Shown one piece after another: positions 9,601 to 18,252 of a stretch of DNA of 64,000 bases. The position numbers were made by a program, and so were the translations under genes. This DNA is from an uncultured Prevotella sp. (GTDB lineage: Bacteria; Bacteroidota; Bacteroidia; Bacteroidales; Bacteroidaceae): assembly GCA_900554695.1 (NCBI GenBank), contig USHV01000014.1:1-64000 (forward strand). The letters are read 5' to 3'. How positions within the stretch are numbered: position 1 is the first letter of the stretch; each line of letters begins with the position of its first letter. Under the pieces are notes generated by a model, which was not told the origin of the DNA, did no database searches, and was given only the letters and a program-made list of their open reading frames with translations.

Positions 9601-9722
9601 CTATCACAAATATAGTGAAAAGTGAGAGCAACGACAAAACGGAGAAACTATGTTTTTCCGAATTTGGCATTGCCGAACCGCCTCCTGTCTTCTACAAATA
9701 TAGTGAATATTTCTGTAACATA
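9601..9722 (-). repeat. Diverged promoter-bearing repeat, two partial copies 88 bp apart
   Basis: ACAAATATAGTGAA occurs at 9606-9619 and again at 9694-9707, exactly 88 bp apart. The 9606-9680 part aligns in reverse orientation with the 88-bp units at 39742-40005: both have AAATATAGTGAAA, GTGAG, a CAAAAC stretch and a CGA(G/A)CCG end, with the same 72-bp distance between AAATATAG and the last G of CCG. The second copy has the -7 sequence but no TTTG at the right spacing. Confidence 0.6.
9607..9638 (-). promoter_or_regulatory. Bacteroidota-type promoter for the secreted protein gene
   Basis: Read on the minus strand: TTTG (9638-9635), 20 nt, TATATTTG (9614-9607). This exactly fits TTTG-N19-21-TAnnTTTG. 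The surrounding sequence is homologous to the promoter unit in front of the beta-lactamase at 40 kb. Confidence 0.7.
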
Positions 9723-9772
9723 TTCATTCCATTTAACGTAAGTTTCTAATTTTATGTCGAACTCACGTTATA

Positions 9773-12700
9773 TTATTCCTTATTCTTTTTAAAGTTTTCA
9801 GCCTGTTCAAATATTTCTTTGAAAACCTCATCATTTGTAACAGGTGGATAGTTATACTCGGCCAGAACAAGAATGAGATCCATTTTTAGTTCGGCTTTGA
9901 TGTCGTCACGGGTTGACCAGTCTGTATATTTCGATTTGTCATCAACTATCTTTTTTATCTCAGCAGAAAGAGCCAGTAGTTTATCTTCAGGATATTCAAA
10001 ACCGAATTGTTTGGCAATGGATTTCAGAATGTCATAAAACGCCTTTTCTTCATAGCTTATTCCAAGATCCTTGAATGATGCTTTTTCTTTATTAATCTCT
10101 TTCAGAAGCATCGCCATCTGGTTTGCAACTTCCGTCACCACTTCATCAGCAAACACAGCGCTGTCGCGTCGGTCATTGTATTTATCGACAAGGTCGTTAA
10201 GCTTTTTCGAAAAATCAACACCTTGCATTTTGTTTACCTTCTTGAATTCTGTTATGACCATACGCAGCAGTCTCTCCATAAGTTTTACTTTTGTATTCGG
10301 CATTTTCAGTTTGGCAAGCCTTTCCATGTAATCTTCACTCAGTACATCCAGATTTTCACGATTACTTCCGATGTTGATTATTTCTTCAACACCTTCAGAC
10401 TTGATAGCGTCTTCTATCATCGCTCTGACTTTCTTATTCATTTGTGCAGCATCTGGTGCTTCGCCTTTCGTCAGTTTATAAATAATTGCTCGTACGCCAG
10501 TAAAGTAATGAATGTCCTCTCTATCCTGAAAAGTTATCTCCTCACTGTTGCTGCATAGATTAAATGCGGATTTTAGTTTCTTGGTATGTCCCATAAACAG
10601 GTTTTCCTGTTCTTTGGTGTGTTGTATGAATTCTGCTCCCCGGTTAAGACAATCCAGTTGCTCTAACGGACTGCCGCTCGTGAATTTTGAATAATCAAAA
10701 TTGTTGAACATTCGTCTGATTATGTCCAATTCGTCTTTCACCATTACAATTGATTTTTCAAGACTTTCTACAGAATCCTTGTCTTCTTTGCGTTGTGCGT
10801 AATGCTTTAAGGCAATGTTCATATTGTTTTTAATACCTATGTAGTCAACAATAAGTCCCTTGTCTTTTCCTGGATATACACGGTTTACACGTGAGATGGT
10901 CTGTATGAGTGTGTGTTGTTGCAGAGGCTTGTCAATATACATAGTGTCAAGGCATGGAACGTCGAAGCCCGTAATCCACATGTCAACCACAATGGCAATC
11001 TTAAAATTCGATTTAGGATTTTTGAATGCCTTTGCATAGTTTCTTCTGTCTTCATCAGTTCCTAACATGTCGTACAGATCTTGCTCGTCGTCTTTACTGC
11101 GTGTCATTATAAGCTTTATCCGTTCAATAGCCTTTTCTTTGTTTCCGTATGGAGCTATCGGCTCGGCTGCCATTGCATAATTAGTATTTGTATCATCTTC
11201 TTCCGGCAGCTTTACCCATTCAGGTCTTAAAGCAACAATCTTTTTATACAGGTTGTACGCAATGGTGCGGTTTGAGCATACAAACATTGCTTTGCCCTCC
11301 ACTGTGCTGCCTTCTTCCACACGTTTCTCATAATGTGCGATGAAGTCTTCTGCTACGGCTTGTAAGCGGTCAGAGTCGCCAAGTATGCTTTCCATCTTTG
11401 TCACAGCCTTCTTGCTTTCTTCTATCTGATGCTCATTGCTGCCTTCTTCCGCGCAAAGCTTATAATAATCTTCTATTTCCTTTAGTTTTGCATTGTCAAG
11501 CAACACTTTTGCCGCACGTCCTTCATACACTATGCGTTCTGTGATGCCATCGGCTACCGATTCGGTCATTGTATAAGAGTCAATCACCTTGCCGAACACA
11601 TTTATTGTGGCATCTATCGGTGTACCGGTGAAGCCCACGTATGTCGCGTTGGGCAGCGAGTCGTGCAGATATTTTGCAAAGCCGTAACTTCTCCTCACTC
11701 CCTTTTCTGTCTGTTTTATGTTTTGCTGAAGATTTGTTTGCGAGCGGTGTGCCTCATCTGATATACATATAATGTTTGTTCTGTCTGACAGCAGTTTCGT
11801 GTCTTCGGTAAATTTCTGTATTGTCGTAAGAAACACTCCGCCACTGTTTTTTATTTTCAGATATTCGCGTAACTTTTCTCTGCTCTCCACCTCAATCACA
11901 CATTCGTCGCCTATGAATGTCTTTGCCTGTACAAACTGTTCTGAAAGTTGTACGTCAAGATCGGTGCGGTCGGTAATAAGCACTATGGTTGGGCTGGCAA
12001 ACGCCTTGCTGCGCATAAGCATACGTGTAAGAAACAGCATTGTTAAACTCTTGCCGCAGCCTGTCGCTCCGAAGTATGTACCGCCCTTTCCGTCGCCGCC
12101 TTCATGCTGACGCGAGTGTTTCAGAATATTATTAAACAGTATGTGTGTGGCAAAAAACTGCGGATAACGACATATCATCTTGCTTTCCTTCTTCGACGAG
12201 TCAGGCATGTATACAAAGTCTTTCAGTATGCTCAGCAGACGTTTCTTGCTGAACATACCTTTCACCATCGTCATCAGTGAGTTTATGCCGTCGTCGGGCT
12301 TGTCCCCGCTGTTCACCTTGCGCCATGAATAAAAGAATTCGTAAGGCGTAAACAGTGAACCGTATTTGTTGTTCACTCCGTCGCTTATTACAACGAAGGC
12401 GTTATATTTGAACAGCTCCGGTATGTCGCGTCGGTATCTTACGGTCAGTTGCCTGTAAGCGTCCATTATAGTTGTGTCTTCCTTAACGGCACTTTTAAAT
12501 TCGAGCACAACCACCGGCAGGCCGTTTACATAGACTATGCCGTCTGGAATACGCTTTACGTCGCCTTGTATTTCGAGCTGGTTCACTATGCGGAACGTAT
12601 TATTGCTCTCGTTCTCAAAGTCTATTGGCTCGATAAACAAGTCCGGTTGTTTTTTATCTTCACGCTTCAACGAAAAGCCCTCTGTCATAAGGCGGTATGT

Positions 12701-12946
12701 ATTCACATTCTTGTCGTACAGCATAAATCCGTTTGCTGCCGTAAGCTTTACTATCACGCTTTCCACCTCAAGCTCCGTTATCCCGTCTTTCGCATATCGG
12801 CTCCGCAGATATGCGCACAGGTCTTCACGAAGAATAACATCGCTCGCCTCTTTGTTTATTTCTTCGCCGTTGGTATATATGTATCCCTCTTGCTGAAATA
12901 ACTCCATAATGGACATTTCAAGGGCGTGTTCGTTGAAGTGTGACAT
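9773..12946 (-). CDS. hsdR: Type I restriction enzyme R subunit
   Basis: HsdR, 1057 aa: ATP-dependent DNA translocase and nuclease of a type I restriction system. Seen: nuclease motif with VVLEFKSA (D...ExK type) near residue 150, Walker A GATGCGKS near residue 290, DEAH box in ISDEAHRSQ, and helicase motif VGFTGTPID. The last gene of the operon; it starts 6 nt after the AbiH gene stop. Length is typical. The stop is followed within 3 nt by GTCGAACTCACGTTA (minus strand AACGTGAGTTCGAC), part of an imperfect hairpin (9735-9770) that may end the transcript. Confidence 0.95.
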   Translation of the reverse strand: MSHFNEHALEMSIMELFQQEGYIYTNGEEINKEASDVILREDLCAYLRSRYAKDGITELEVESVIVKLTAANGFMLYDKNVNTYRLMTEGFSLKREDKKQPDLFIEPIDFENESNNTFRIVNQLEIQGDVKRIPDGIVYVNGLPVVVLEFKSAVKEDTTIMDAYRQLTVRYRRDIPELFKYNAFVVISDGVNNKYGSLFTPYEFFYSWRKVNSGDKPDDGINSLMTMVKGMFSKKRLLSILKDFVYMPDSSKKESKMICRYPQFFATHILFNNILKHSRQHEGGDGKGGTYFGATGCGKSLTMLFLTRMLMRSKAFASPTIVLITDRTDLDVQLSEQFVQAKTFIGDECVIEVESREKLREYLKIKNSGGVFLTTIQKFTEDTKLLSDRTNIICISDEAHRSQTNLQQNIKQTEKGVRRSYGFAKYLHDSLPNATYVGFTGTPIDATINVFGKVIDSYTMTESVADGITERIVYEGRAAKVLLDNAKLKEIEDYYKLCAEEGSNEHQIEESKKAVTKMESILGDSDRLQAVAEDFIAHYEKRVEEGSTVEGKAMFVCSNRTIAYNLYKKIVALRPEWVKLPEEDDTNTNYAMAAEPIAPYGNKEKAIERIKLIMTRSKDDEQDLYDMLGTDEDRRNYAKAFKNPKSNFKIAIVVDMWITGFDVPCLDTMYIDKPLQQHTLIQTISRVNRVYPGKDKGLIVDYIGIKNNMNIALKHYAQRKEDKDSVESLEKSIVMVKDELDIIRRMFNNFDYSKFTSGSPLEQLDCLNRGAEFIQHTKEQENLFMGHTKKLKSAFNLCSNSEEITFQDREDIHYFTGVRAIIYKLTKGEAPDAAQMNKKVRAMIEDAIKSEGVEEIINIGSNRENLDVLSEDYMERLAKLKMPNTKVKLMERLLRMVITEFKKVNKMQGVDFSKKLNDLVDKYNDRRDSAVFADEVVTEVANQMAMLLKEINKEKASFKDLGISYEEKAFYDILKSIAKQFGFEYPEDKLLALSAEIKKIVDDKSKYTDWSTRDDIKAELKMDLILVLAEYNYPPVTNDEVFKEIFEQAENFKKNKE

Positions 12947-12952
12947 ATATTT

Positions 12953-13927
12953 CTATTTTTTGAAAATGTTGGAGTTTACTGTAAAAAACAACCTACGTGT
13001 AAGTCCTTGTGAAAATTTTTCTTGTTTGATTCCCATCTTTTGCATGAGTTCATTTTGACGCACCCTCTCTATTTGGGCCAACAATTGCCTTCTCGTTGGT
13101 TTTATTGTATCTGGATGATACAAATGTTGAATAATTGCTAAATTATTCCTTCTCTTCAACTCATTTCCAATCAGATTCCACCATCTTAAATCTGTATTTC
13201 CTAAAGAAGTACCATATAATATAATTAAATTTGCTTTTTTTATGAAGTCTTCGCAATGTTCATGTTTTAAATACTTCATTGCATGATTTGATTGAATTTT
13301 AACCAATAAATCTTTTACATTATCATTTGTTTGAAAATTTTTGTTTGCTATTTGTTTTTCATTGTCTACTCCTACAATAATAGCATCATTTAAGTTACCA
13401 TGAACATGAATAATATTATGTAAAACATAGTTGCTACTAAAAATTTTCTCTACGTTATTGTTTTGAGTATTTATAGATAATAGTTTTTCTAATGTATTTG
13501 TATAGTTTAACGTTATAACGTTTATACCTGCACCACCGCTACAAGCATTGACAAATTGATTATAGCGGACTTTATCTAATTCTCCTAAATATCTTCCAAA
13601 AGATAAAAAATCATTTCTAAATTTTTTCTTTAAATCCTCTGACGGGATAAATTTTTCATCTTCTGATTTTAAATATTCTCGTAGATAATCACTCAATTCA
13701 AAATATAGATTTTGAAAATCTTTTTCTGAGTAAATATAAGATGTGAATATTCCAAAAGCCTCCTCCATATCAGCCCAGAGATTTGTATCTTTTGTTATGT
13801 TTGATTTCAAAAGCTGTAATAAAGTATTACCTTTTTGTTTATAAAGATATTCATAGAATTCTGGATAACTGGTTTTTAAACCTTGTGCTTTATCGAAACC
13901 ATTTCCTAATATATATACAATATTCAT
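12953..13927 (-). CDS. AbiH-family phage abortive infection protein
   Basis: 324 aa. The N-terminus MNIVYILGNGFDKAQGLKTS matches the AbiH family (PF14253), whose lactococcal founder aborts phage infection; the glycine-rich ILGNGFD suggests nucleotide binding. Later motifs typical of the family are ITLNYTNTLE and HVHGNL. It is markedly more AT-rich than hsdM and hsdR, so it was probably acquired separately. It sits between hsdS and hsdR with 17 nt to hsdS and 6 nt to hsdR, so it is translated from the same transcript and is likely an accessory defence module. Confidence 0.85.
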   Translation of the reverse strand: MNIVYILGNGFDKAQGLKTSYPEFYEYLYKQKGNTLLQLLKSNITKDTNLWADMEEAFGIFTSYIYSEKDFQNLYFELSDYLREYLKSEDEKFIPSEDLKKKFRNDFLSFGRYLGELDKVRYNQFVNACSGGAGINVITLNYTNTLEKLLSINTQNNNVEKIFSSNYVLHNIIHVHGNLNDAIIVGVDNEKQIANKNFQTNDNVKDLLVKIQSNHAMKYLKHEHCEDFIKKANLIILYGTSLGNTDLRWWNLIGNELKRRNNLAIIQHLYHPDTIKPTRRQLLAQIERVRQNELMQKMGIKQEKFSQGLTRRLFFTVNSNIFKK

Positions 13928-13944
13928 ATTTATTAAATATACTT

Positions 13945-15009
13945 TTATTGTCCCATCCTTGCCAAAAGCAAAGACTGTAATTCAATTAATTTTGTAATTT
14001 TATTTTGCAACAAAAATACAATTTTTACTAATATTTTAGATTGGTTATCAAATCTCTTTATTGCGATATATGATGGAATAAGACACTCTTGTTGATTTAA
14101 TATAACTTGTGTCAACAATGGTTGACTAGAACCTTCACTTTGACTATTTAAATCCATTCCACGTATAAGCCAATATAAGAAATATATGCAATCCGATCGG
14201 GATATAGCTATCATTGCATTATCATTTACCCAACATTTATTAAGTTCTAAAAGTGCATTTCCACAATTAATGCCTACTCTCCCAATAACGATTACATTCT
14301 TCGCATTAGAATGTTCCGTGTAACCTACTATCCCATTTCCACCGTAAATAGGTATAATGCCGTCATTTGCTTTGACGGTTTTACCATTCTTGAAATCCGC
14401 AATTTCGCCAAGTGTTCCCATTCTCCACCCTTCAGGCAAATTATTTTTGTCTATTCCGTCAACAAACATTTTGCGGTAAATGGCTTGTGCTGTTTCTTCC
14501 AATTTTACGATTAGCTGTTCATTGAGTTTTATATGTTGCTGAATAGCATTGTATTCTGCAACTATTTTTCGTTGTTGGTCAATCGGTGGAATTGGTAATT
14601 CAACATCGCACATATTTTCAAATGTAAAATATTCGTGTGCGCTGCCATGTGAGTGGTAGATTGCATATCTGTCAAATTCAGGTCGCCTGAACCACATCAT
14701 AAGATATTTAGGAGATAAAATATCTTCATTTTTAACATCAAATACACAATATGATGCAGAAACAGTACAGTCTTCAGCTTCTCTATAAGCGATAGATATT
14801 TTATTCCCATTCCGTGTTGTTGCACGATTAAATGCAAATTGTCCTTTTCTTACAATTTTATCGTTATAAGGATTTATTGCAACTTGTTTGGGCTGTTGAA
14901 AATACTTCTCATTGGAAATTCCTTGAGATAGTTTTACCTCCAAATCCCGATTCCTTACATCCACCTCGCGGATATAATCGCCCAATCGTTTGTATCCTGT
15001 CTTACTCAT
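13945..15009 (-). CDS. hsdS: Type I restriction enzyme S (specificity) subunit
   Basis: 354 aa. Two target-recognition halves: first half ending in VELPIPPIDQQRKIVAEYN followed by a helical spacer (EQLIVKLEETAQAIYRKMF), second half starting at LPEGWRMGTLGEIADFKNG and ending in a helix (LLQNKITKLIELQSLLLAR). This is the standard TRD-helix-TRD-helix order; the second TRD is shorter than usual. It overlaps the upstream RhuM-Fic gene by 8 nt. AT-rich, as is common for exchanged specificity genes. No second hsdS copy or recombinase is seen nearby, so no shufflon-type switching is evident. Confidence 0.93.
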   Translation of the reverse strand: MSKTGYKRLGDYIREVDVRNRDLEVKLSQGISNEKYFQQPKQVAINPYNDKIVRKGQFAFNRATTRNGNKISIAYREAEDCTVSASYCVFDVKNEDILSPKYLMMWFRRPEFDRYAIYHSHGSAHEYFTFENMCDVELPIPPIDQQRKIVAEYNAIQQHIKLNEQLIVKLEETAQAIYRKMFVDGIDKNNLPEGWRMGTLGEIADFKNGKTVKANDGIIPIYGGNGIVGYTEHSNAKNVIVIGRVGINCGNALLELNKCWVNDNAMIAISRSDCIYFLYWLIRGMDLNSQSEGSSQPLLTQVILNQQECLIPSYIAIKRFDNQSKILVKIVFLLQNKITKLIELQSLLLARMGQ

Positions 15010-16006
15010 AATTGTTCTTGTTTATCAGGTTTACAACTACTTTCACCATCACGTTTTTTTCCTCCGTGCGGCTCTCGGCTATCATCAGCGTAAGAGCAAC
15101 AAGAGTGTTGTCGGCTATGCGTTTTGTGCCATCCGGATTATATAGGATACCGTTACCAGCCATAAACCACAGAAAAAGGGTGGCAGCAATACGTTTGTTG
15201 CCGTCGCAGAACGAATGATTCTTAGTTACGAGGTAAAGCAACATAGCTGCCTTTTCCTCTACAGAAGGATAAAGATCTTGTCCGCCGAATGTCTGATAAA
15301 TCTGTCCGATGGAACTCTTGAACGAATCATCTTTTTCCTGGGCGAACCATTGGCTTCCGCCGAATTTGGTCTTCAGCTCTTCTATGGCTTGCATGGCACC
15401 TTCATAGGTGGCACGGAACTTTACTTCGTTGGTAGTCTGCTCTACAGACAGTTGCTGATAATCGTACTTGTCTAAAGTATCAAGGGCATAAGCATAATCG
15501 GCAACCACTTCCACCAGATTGAGCGCATCATCAGAAGTCAGTGCCTCTTGTGCCTTGACCGTCCGGCCCAGGACAGTAACAAGCTGCTTTAGCTCCTTAT
15601 AGCGTTGTTCGGTCAGGGCCTTATTGACGGCATAGCCTTTTATTAGATAATCTTTCAACACCTTGTTTGCCCAAATACGGAACTGCGTGCCACGCTGGCT
15701 TTTTACACGATAGCCCACGGAAATGATGACATCCAAGTTGTATAATGCAATATTCTTGGTTTGCGTAAATCCCTCTCTACGACCATACTTCTTGGTATGT
15801 GCAAAATTTGCACATGTTGTCTCACGCTCTAATTCATGTTCCTTATAGATATTGTTGATGTGGCGTCCTATGACAGTCCTGTCCTTCTGAAACAGTTCTG
15901 CCATCTGTGCCTGTGAGAGCCACACGGTATCTCCATCCAGCCTGACATCCACAGCAGTCTGCCCATCGGCGGTACGGTAAATTATAATCTTGTCATTCAA
16001 GTCCAT
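15002..16006 (-). CDS. RhuM-Fic/Doc family protein inside the restriction operon
   Basis: 334 aa. N-terminal RhuM domain (DGDTVWLSQAQMAELFQKDR, then ISVGYRVKSQRGTQFRIWA) with a C-terminal Fic/Doc domain whose active-site motif is HSFCDGNKR. Fic proteins usually transfer AMP or another nucleotide group to targets. The gene overlaps hsdM by 14 nt and hsdS by 8 nt, so it is translationally coupled to both. RhuM-Fic genes are repeatedly found inside type I restriction loci, but their role there is not established; regulation or a toxin-like back-up is inference. No separate antitoxin gene is visible. Confidence 0.85.
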   Translation of the reverse strand: MDLNDKIIIYRTADGQTAVDVRLDGDTVWLSQAQMAELFQKDRTVIGRHINNIYKEHELERETTCANFAHTKKYGRREGFTQTKNIALYNLDVIISVGYRVKSQRGTQFRIWANKVLKDYLIKGYAVNKALTEQRYKELKQLVTVLGRTVKAQEALTSDDALNLVEVVADYAYALDTLDKYDYQQLSVEQTTNEVKFRATYEGAMQAIEELKTKFGGSQWFAQEKDDSFKSSIGQIYQTFGGQDLYPSVEEKAAMLLYLVTKNHSFCDGNKRIAATLFLWFMAGNGILYNPDGTKRIADNTLVALTLMIAESRTEEKNVMVKVVVNLINKNNYE

Positions 16007-17558
16007 AGCCCAACTCCCTAAACAGATTCAACAACTCAGTCTTGCTTTTTTCCTCCTGTTTCAGCAATTCCTTCATTTCTGTTTGCAGTTCTTTCATCTT
16101 TGTATCGAAGTCTATGCCTTCGTCACGGCTCTTGAACTCAATGTATTTGCTTGGTACGAGCGACCATCCTTTAGCCTCTATTTCTTCAAGAGTGGCCGAA
16201 TAGCAATATTCAGGCACATTCTTATAGGTCTGCTCATGACCTTCGCGTTGCCAGTTATGGAAGTTCTCGGCTATCTTTGCTATCTGTTCTTTTGAGAACT
16301 GTATGTATTTCTTCTCGAACGGCTCGCCCCATTGGCGCAGGTCTATGAACAAGACTTCATTCTCACGGTTACGGTATTTCACCGTCTTGCCGTTCTGCTC
16401 CACGATGCGTGCCTTACGGTTGCCTGCCAGTATCCAGAGAGTCACGCTTATGTCTGTGGAATAAAACATGTTGCGCGGAAGTATTACGATGGCTTCCACC
16501 AAATGATTCTTCAACAGCTGTCGGCGTATGTTAAGCTCCGTTCCATCGCCACTGAGTGCTCCGTTAGCAAGCAGAAAGCCGGCCATGCCATTGGCAGACA
16601 TCTTTGAGACTATGTTTAGAATCCATCCATAGTTGGCATTACTTGTCGGTGGCACATCATATCCTTTCCATCGAGGATCGTCAACCAGTTCGTTTTCGGC
16701 TCGCCACGCCCTTTGGTTGAATGGAGGATTAGCCATGATGAAGTCTGCCTTCAGGTCTTTGTGCTGGTCGTTGTGGAAAGTGTCGGCGGCCTGTTCGCCC
16801 AGATTGTTGGCTATGCCACGTATGGCAAGATTCATCTTTGCCAGTTTATAGGTGGTGTTTGTATATTCCTGACCGTAAACCGAAATGTTCTTTTTGTTGC
16901 CATGATGCGCCTCTATGAACTTCATACTCTGCACGAACATGCCTCCCGAACCGCAACAAGGGTCGTAAATCTTGCCACTATAGGGTTCAATCATTTCGGC
17001 AATGAGATTTACTATTGTCTTCGGTGTGTAATATTCGCCCTTACCCTTGCCTTCGGCAATGGCAAACTTGGCAAGGAAATACTCATACACACGGCCTATC
17101 AAGTCGTTCTCCGGATCTTTCAGTGTGTCTATCTGGTTTATCACGTCAAGCAAGGCAGCCAGTTTGGTGCGGTCGAGTCCCAGTCCGGAGTAATAATTGC
17201 TCGGCAGTGCACCGCGCAGTGTCGGGTTGTCTTTCTCCACCGTAGCCAAAGCCTTGTCTATCTTTATGGCTATGTCGTTTTGCTTTGCATTCTCTATGAT
17301 ATAGCTCCAGCGACTTATCTCGTTCAGGAAAAATACGTTCTTTGCATTATAAAACACAGCTTGGTTTATGAATGTTTCCTTTCCTTCGGCAATCAATTCG
17401 CCGCGTCTTTCTTCAAAACGGTCATTGGCATATTTAAGGAAAATCAGGCTCAACACTACATGTTTGTATTCAGACGGTTCAACCGCTCCACGGAGCTTTA
17501 TTGCCGATTCCCATAATGTTTCCTCAATGCTTTTTGCTTTCTTTGTATTCTTAGCCAT
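15993..17558 (-). CDS. hsdM: Type I restriction enzyme M (adenine methyltransferase) subunit
   Basis: 521 aa. N6-adenine DNA methyltransferase: SAM-binding YDPCCGSGGMFVQS and catalytic NPPF in FIMANPPFNQ, plus the N-terminal helical domain (ESAIKLRGAVEPSEYKHVVL) typical of HsdM. First gene of the operon hsdM - RhuM-Fic - hsdS - AbiH - hsdR. A CAAAGATA at 17707-17714 (TATCTTTG on the minus strand) could be the -7 element. Confidence 0.95.
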   Translation of the reverse strand: MAKNTKKAKSIEETLWESAIKLRGAVEPSEYKHVVLSLIFLKYANDRFEERRGELIAEGKETFINQAVFYNAKNVFFLNEISRWSYIIENAKQNDIAIKIDKALATVEKDNPTLRGALPSNYYSGLGLDRTKLAALLDVINQIDTLKDPENDLIGRVYEYFLAKFAIAEGKGKGEYYTPKTIVNLIAEMIEPYSGKIYDPCCGSGGMFVQSMKFIEAHHGNKKNISVYGQEYTNTTYKLAKMNLAIRGIANNLGEQAADTFHNDQHKDLKADFIMANPPFNQRAWRAENELVDDPRWKGYDVPPTSNANYGWILNIVSKMSANGMAGFLLANGALSGDGTELNIRRQLLKNHLVEAIVILPRNMFYSTDISVTLWILAGNRKARIVEQNGKTVKYRNRENEVLFIDLRQWGEPFEKKYIQFSKEQIAKIAENFHNWQREGHEQTYKNVPEYCYSATLEEIEAKGWSLVPSKYIEFKSRDEGIDFDTKMKELQTEMKELLKQEEKSKTELLNLFRELGYGLE

Positions 17559-18252
17559 AAATTATTGTGCAAGTTTGTGTCCGGATTGTTATGGACATTG
17601 ATAAGATTATCAAGTTGTTTTATTGATTTATATCTTCGTTTTCTTTTAAAACCGCATGCCTTCCGGTTCATATACAGTCCCGTTGTGCGCGGTTTATACA
17701 ATCTTACAAAGATACTAAATATTATGTTATAAACGTATGAAAAAATAGAAAAAAGCGTAAACAAGGATAATGTGTTATTATGATTGTTGCGTATTATTGT
17801 AATAATATGCTGACAACACTTCTTTCGCGTCATGCCATTCATATCCTGTCATCGTCCTTTTCCCCACTTTTATCCATACAGTTATCCATCAATATTTACT
17901 TCGTCGTTATGCTATATCGTGGCAAATACATTACCGTCGGTTTTTTGTGCTGTTATGAAGAAATAAGAACCGGAGTGTGAAGGGAACTTGCGCGGATTGT
18001 GGCGGGGAAGCTGTCGGGCTGTCGTTACCTGTTTGGATAATTCTATTTGTCAGAGTTTTTCATTGCCGGAAATTGCAAAAATATTCATTTCCGTGCGGTT
18101 AAGGCTTTTGGAGAAAGGGGTGTGGAAGATGCTCCACCGGTGCCGCGCGACACGTTGACTGCGCTTTGTCGGATGGTGTGACATGGCATGTTGTGCGGTC
18201 GCGTGTGTCGCGCGGCAGATGGAGTGGGGCTTGTGGCGCCGCCGGCAGACGG
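17559..18252. other. Intergenic region between restriction operon and carbohydrate operon
   Basis: 694 bp. Apart from the possible hsdM -7 element I see no gene, RNA gene or clear terminator. The part next to hsdM is AT-rich; the part beyond about 17970 is GC-rich like the carbohydrate operon, so the boundary of the accessory region is probably near 17.95 kb. Confidence 0.4.
17707..17714 (-). promoter_or_regulatory. Possible -7 element for the hsdM operon
   Basis: TATCTTTG on the minus strand matches TAnnTTTG about 150 nt upstream of hsdM. No TTTG lies 19-21 nt further upstream, so this is a weak call. Confidence 0.3.

Noticed and set aside
13945..15009. Invertible hsdS (phase-variable specificity) locus
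   Set aside because: Only one hsdS is present, with no inverted partial copies and no site-specific recombinase gene.
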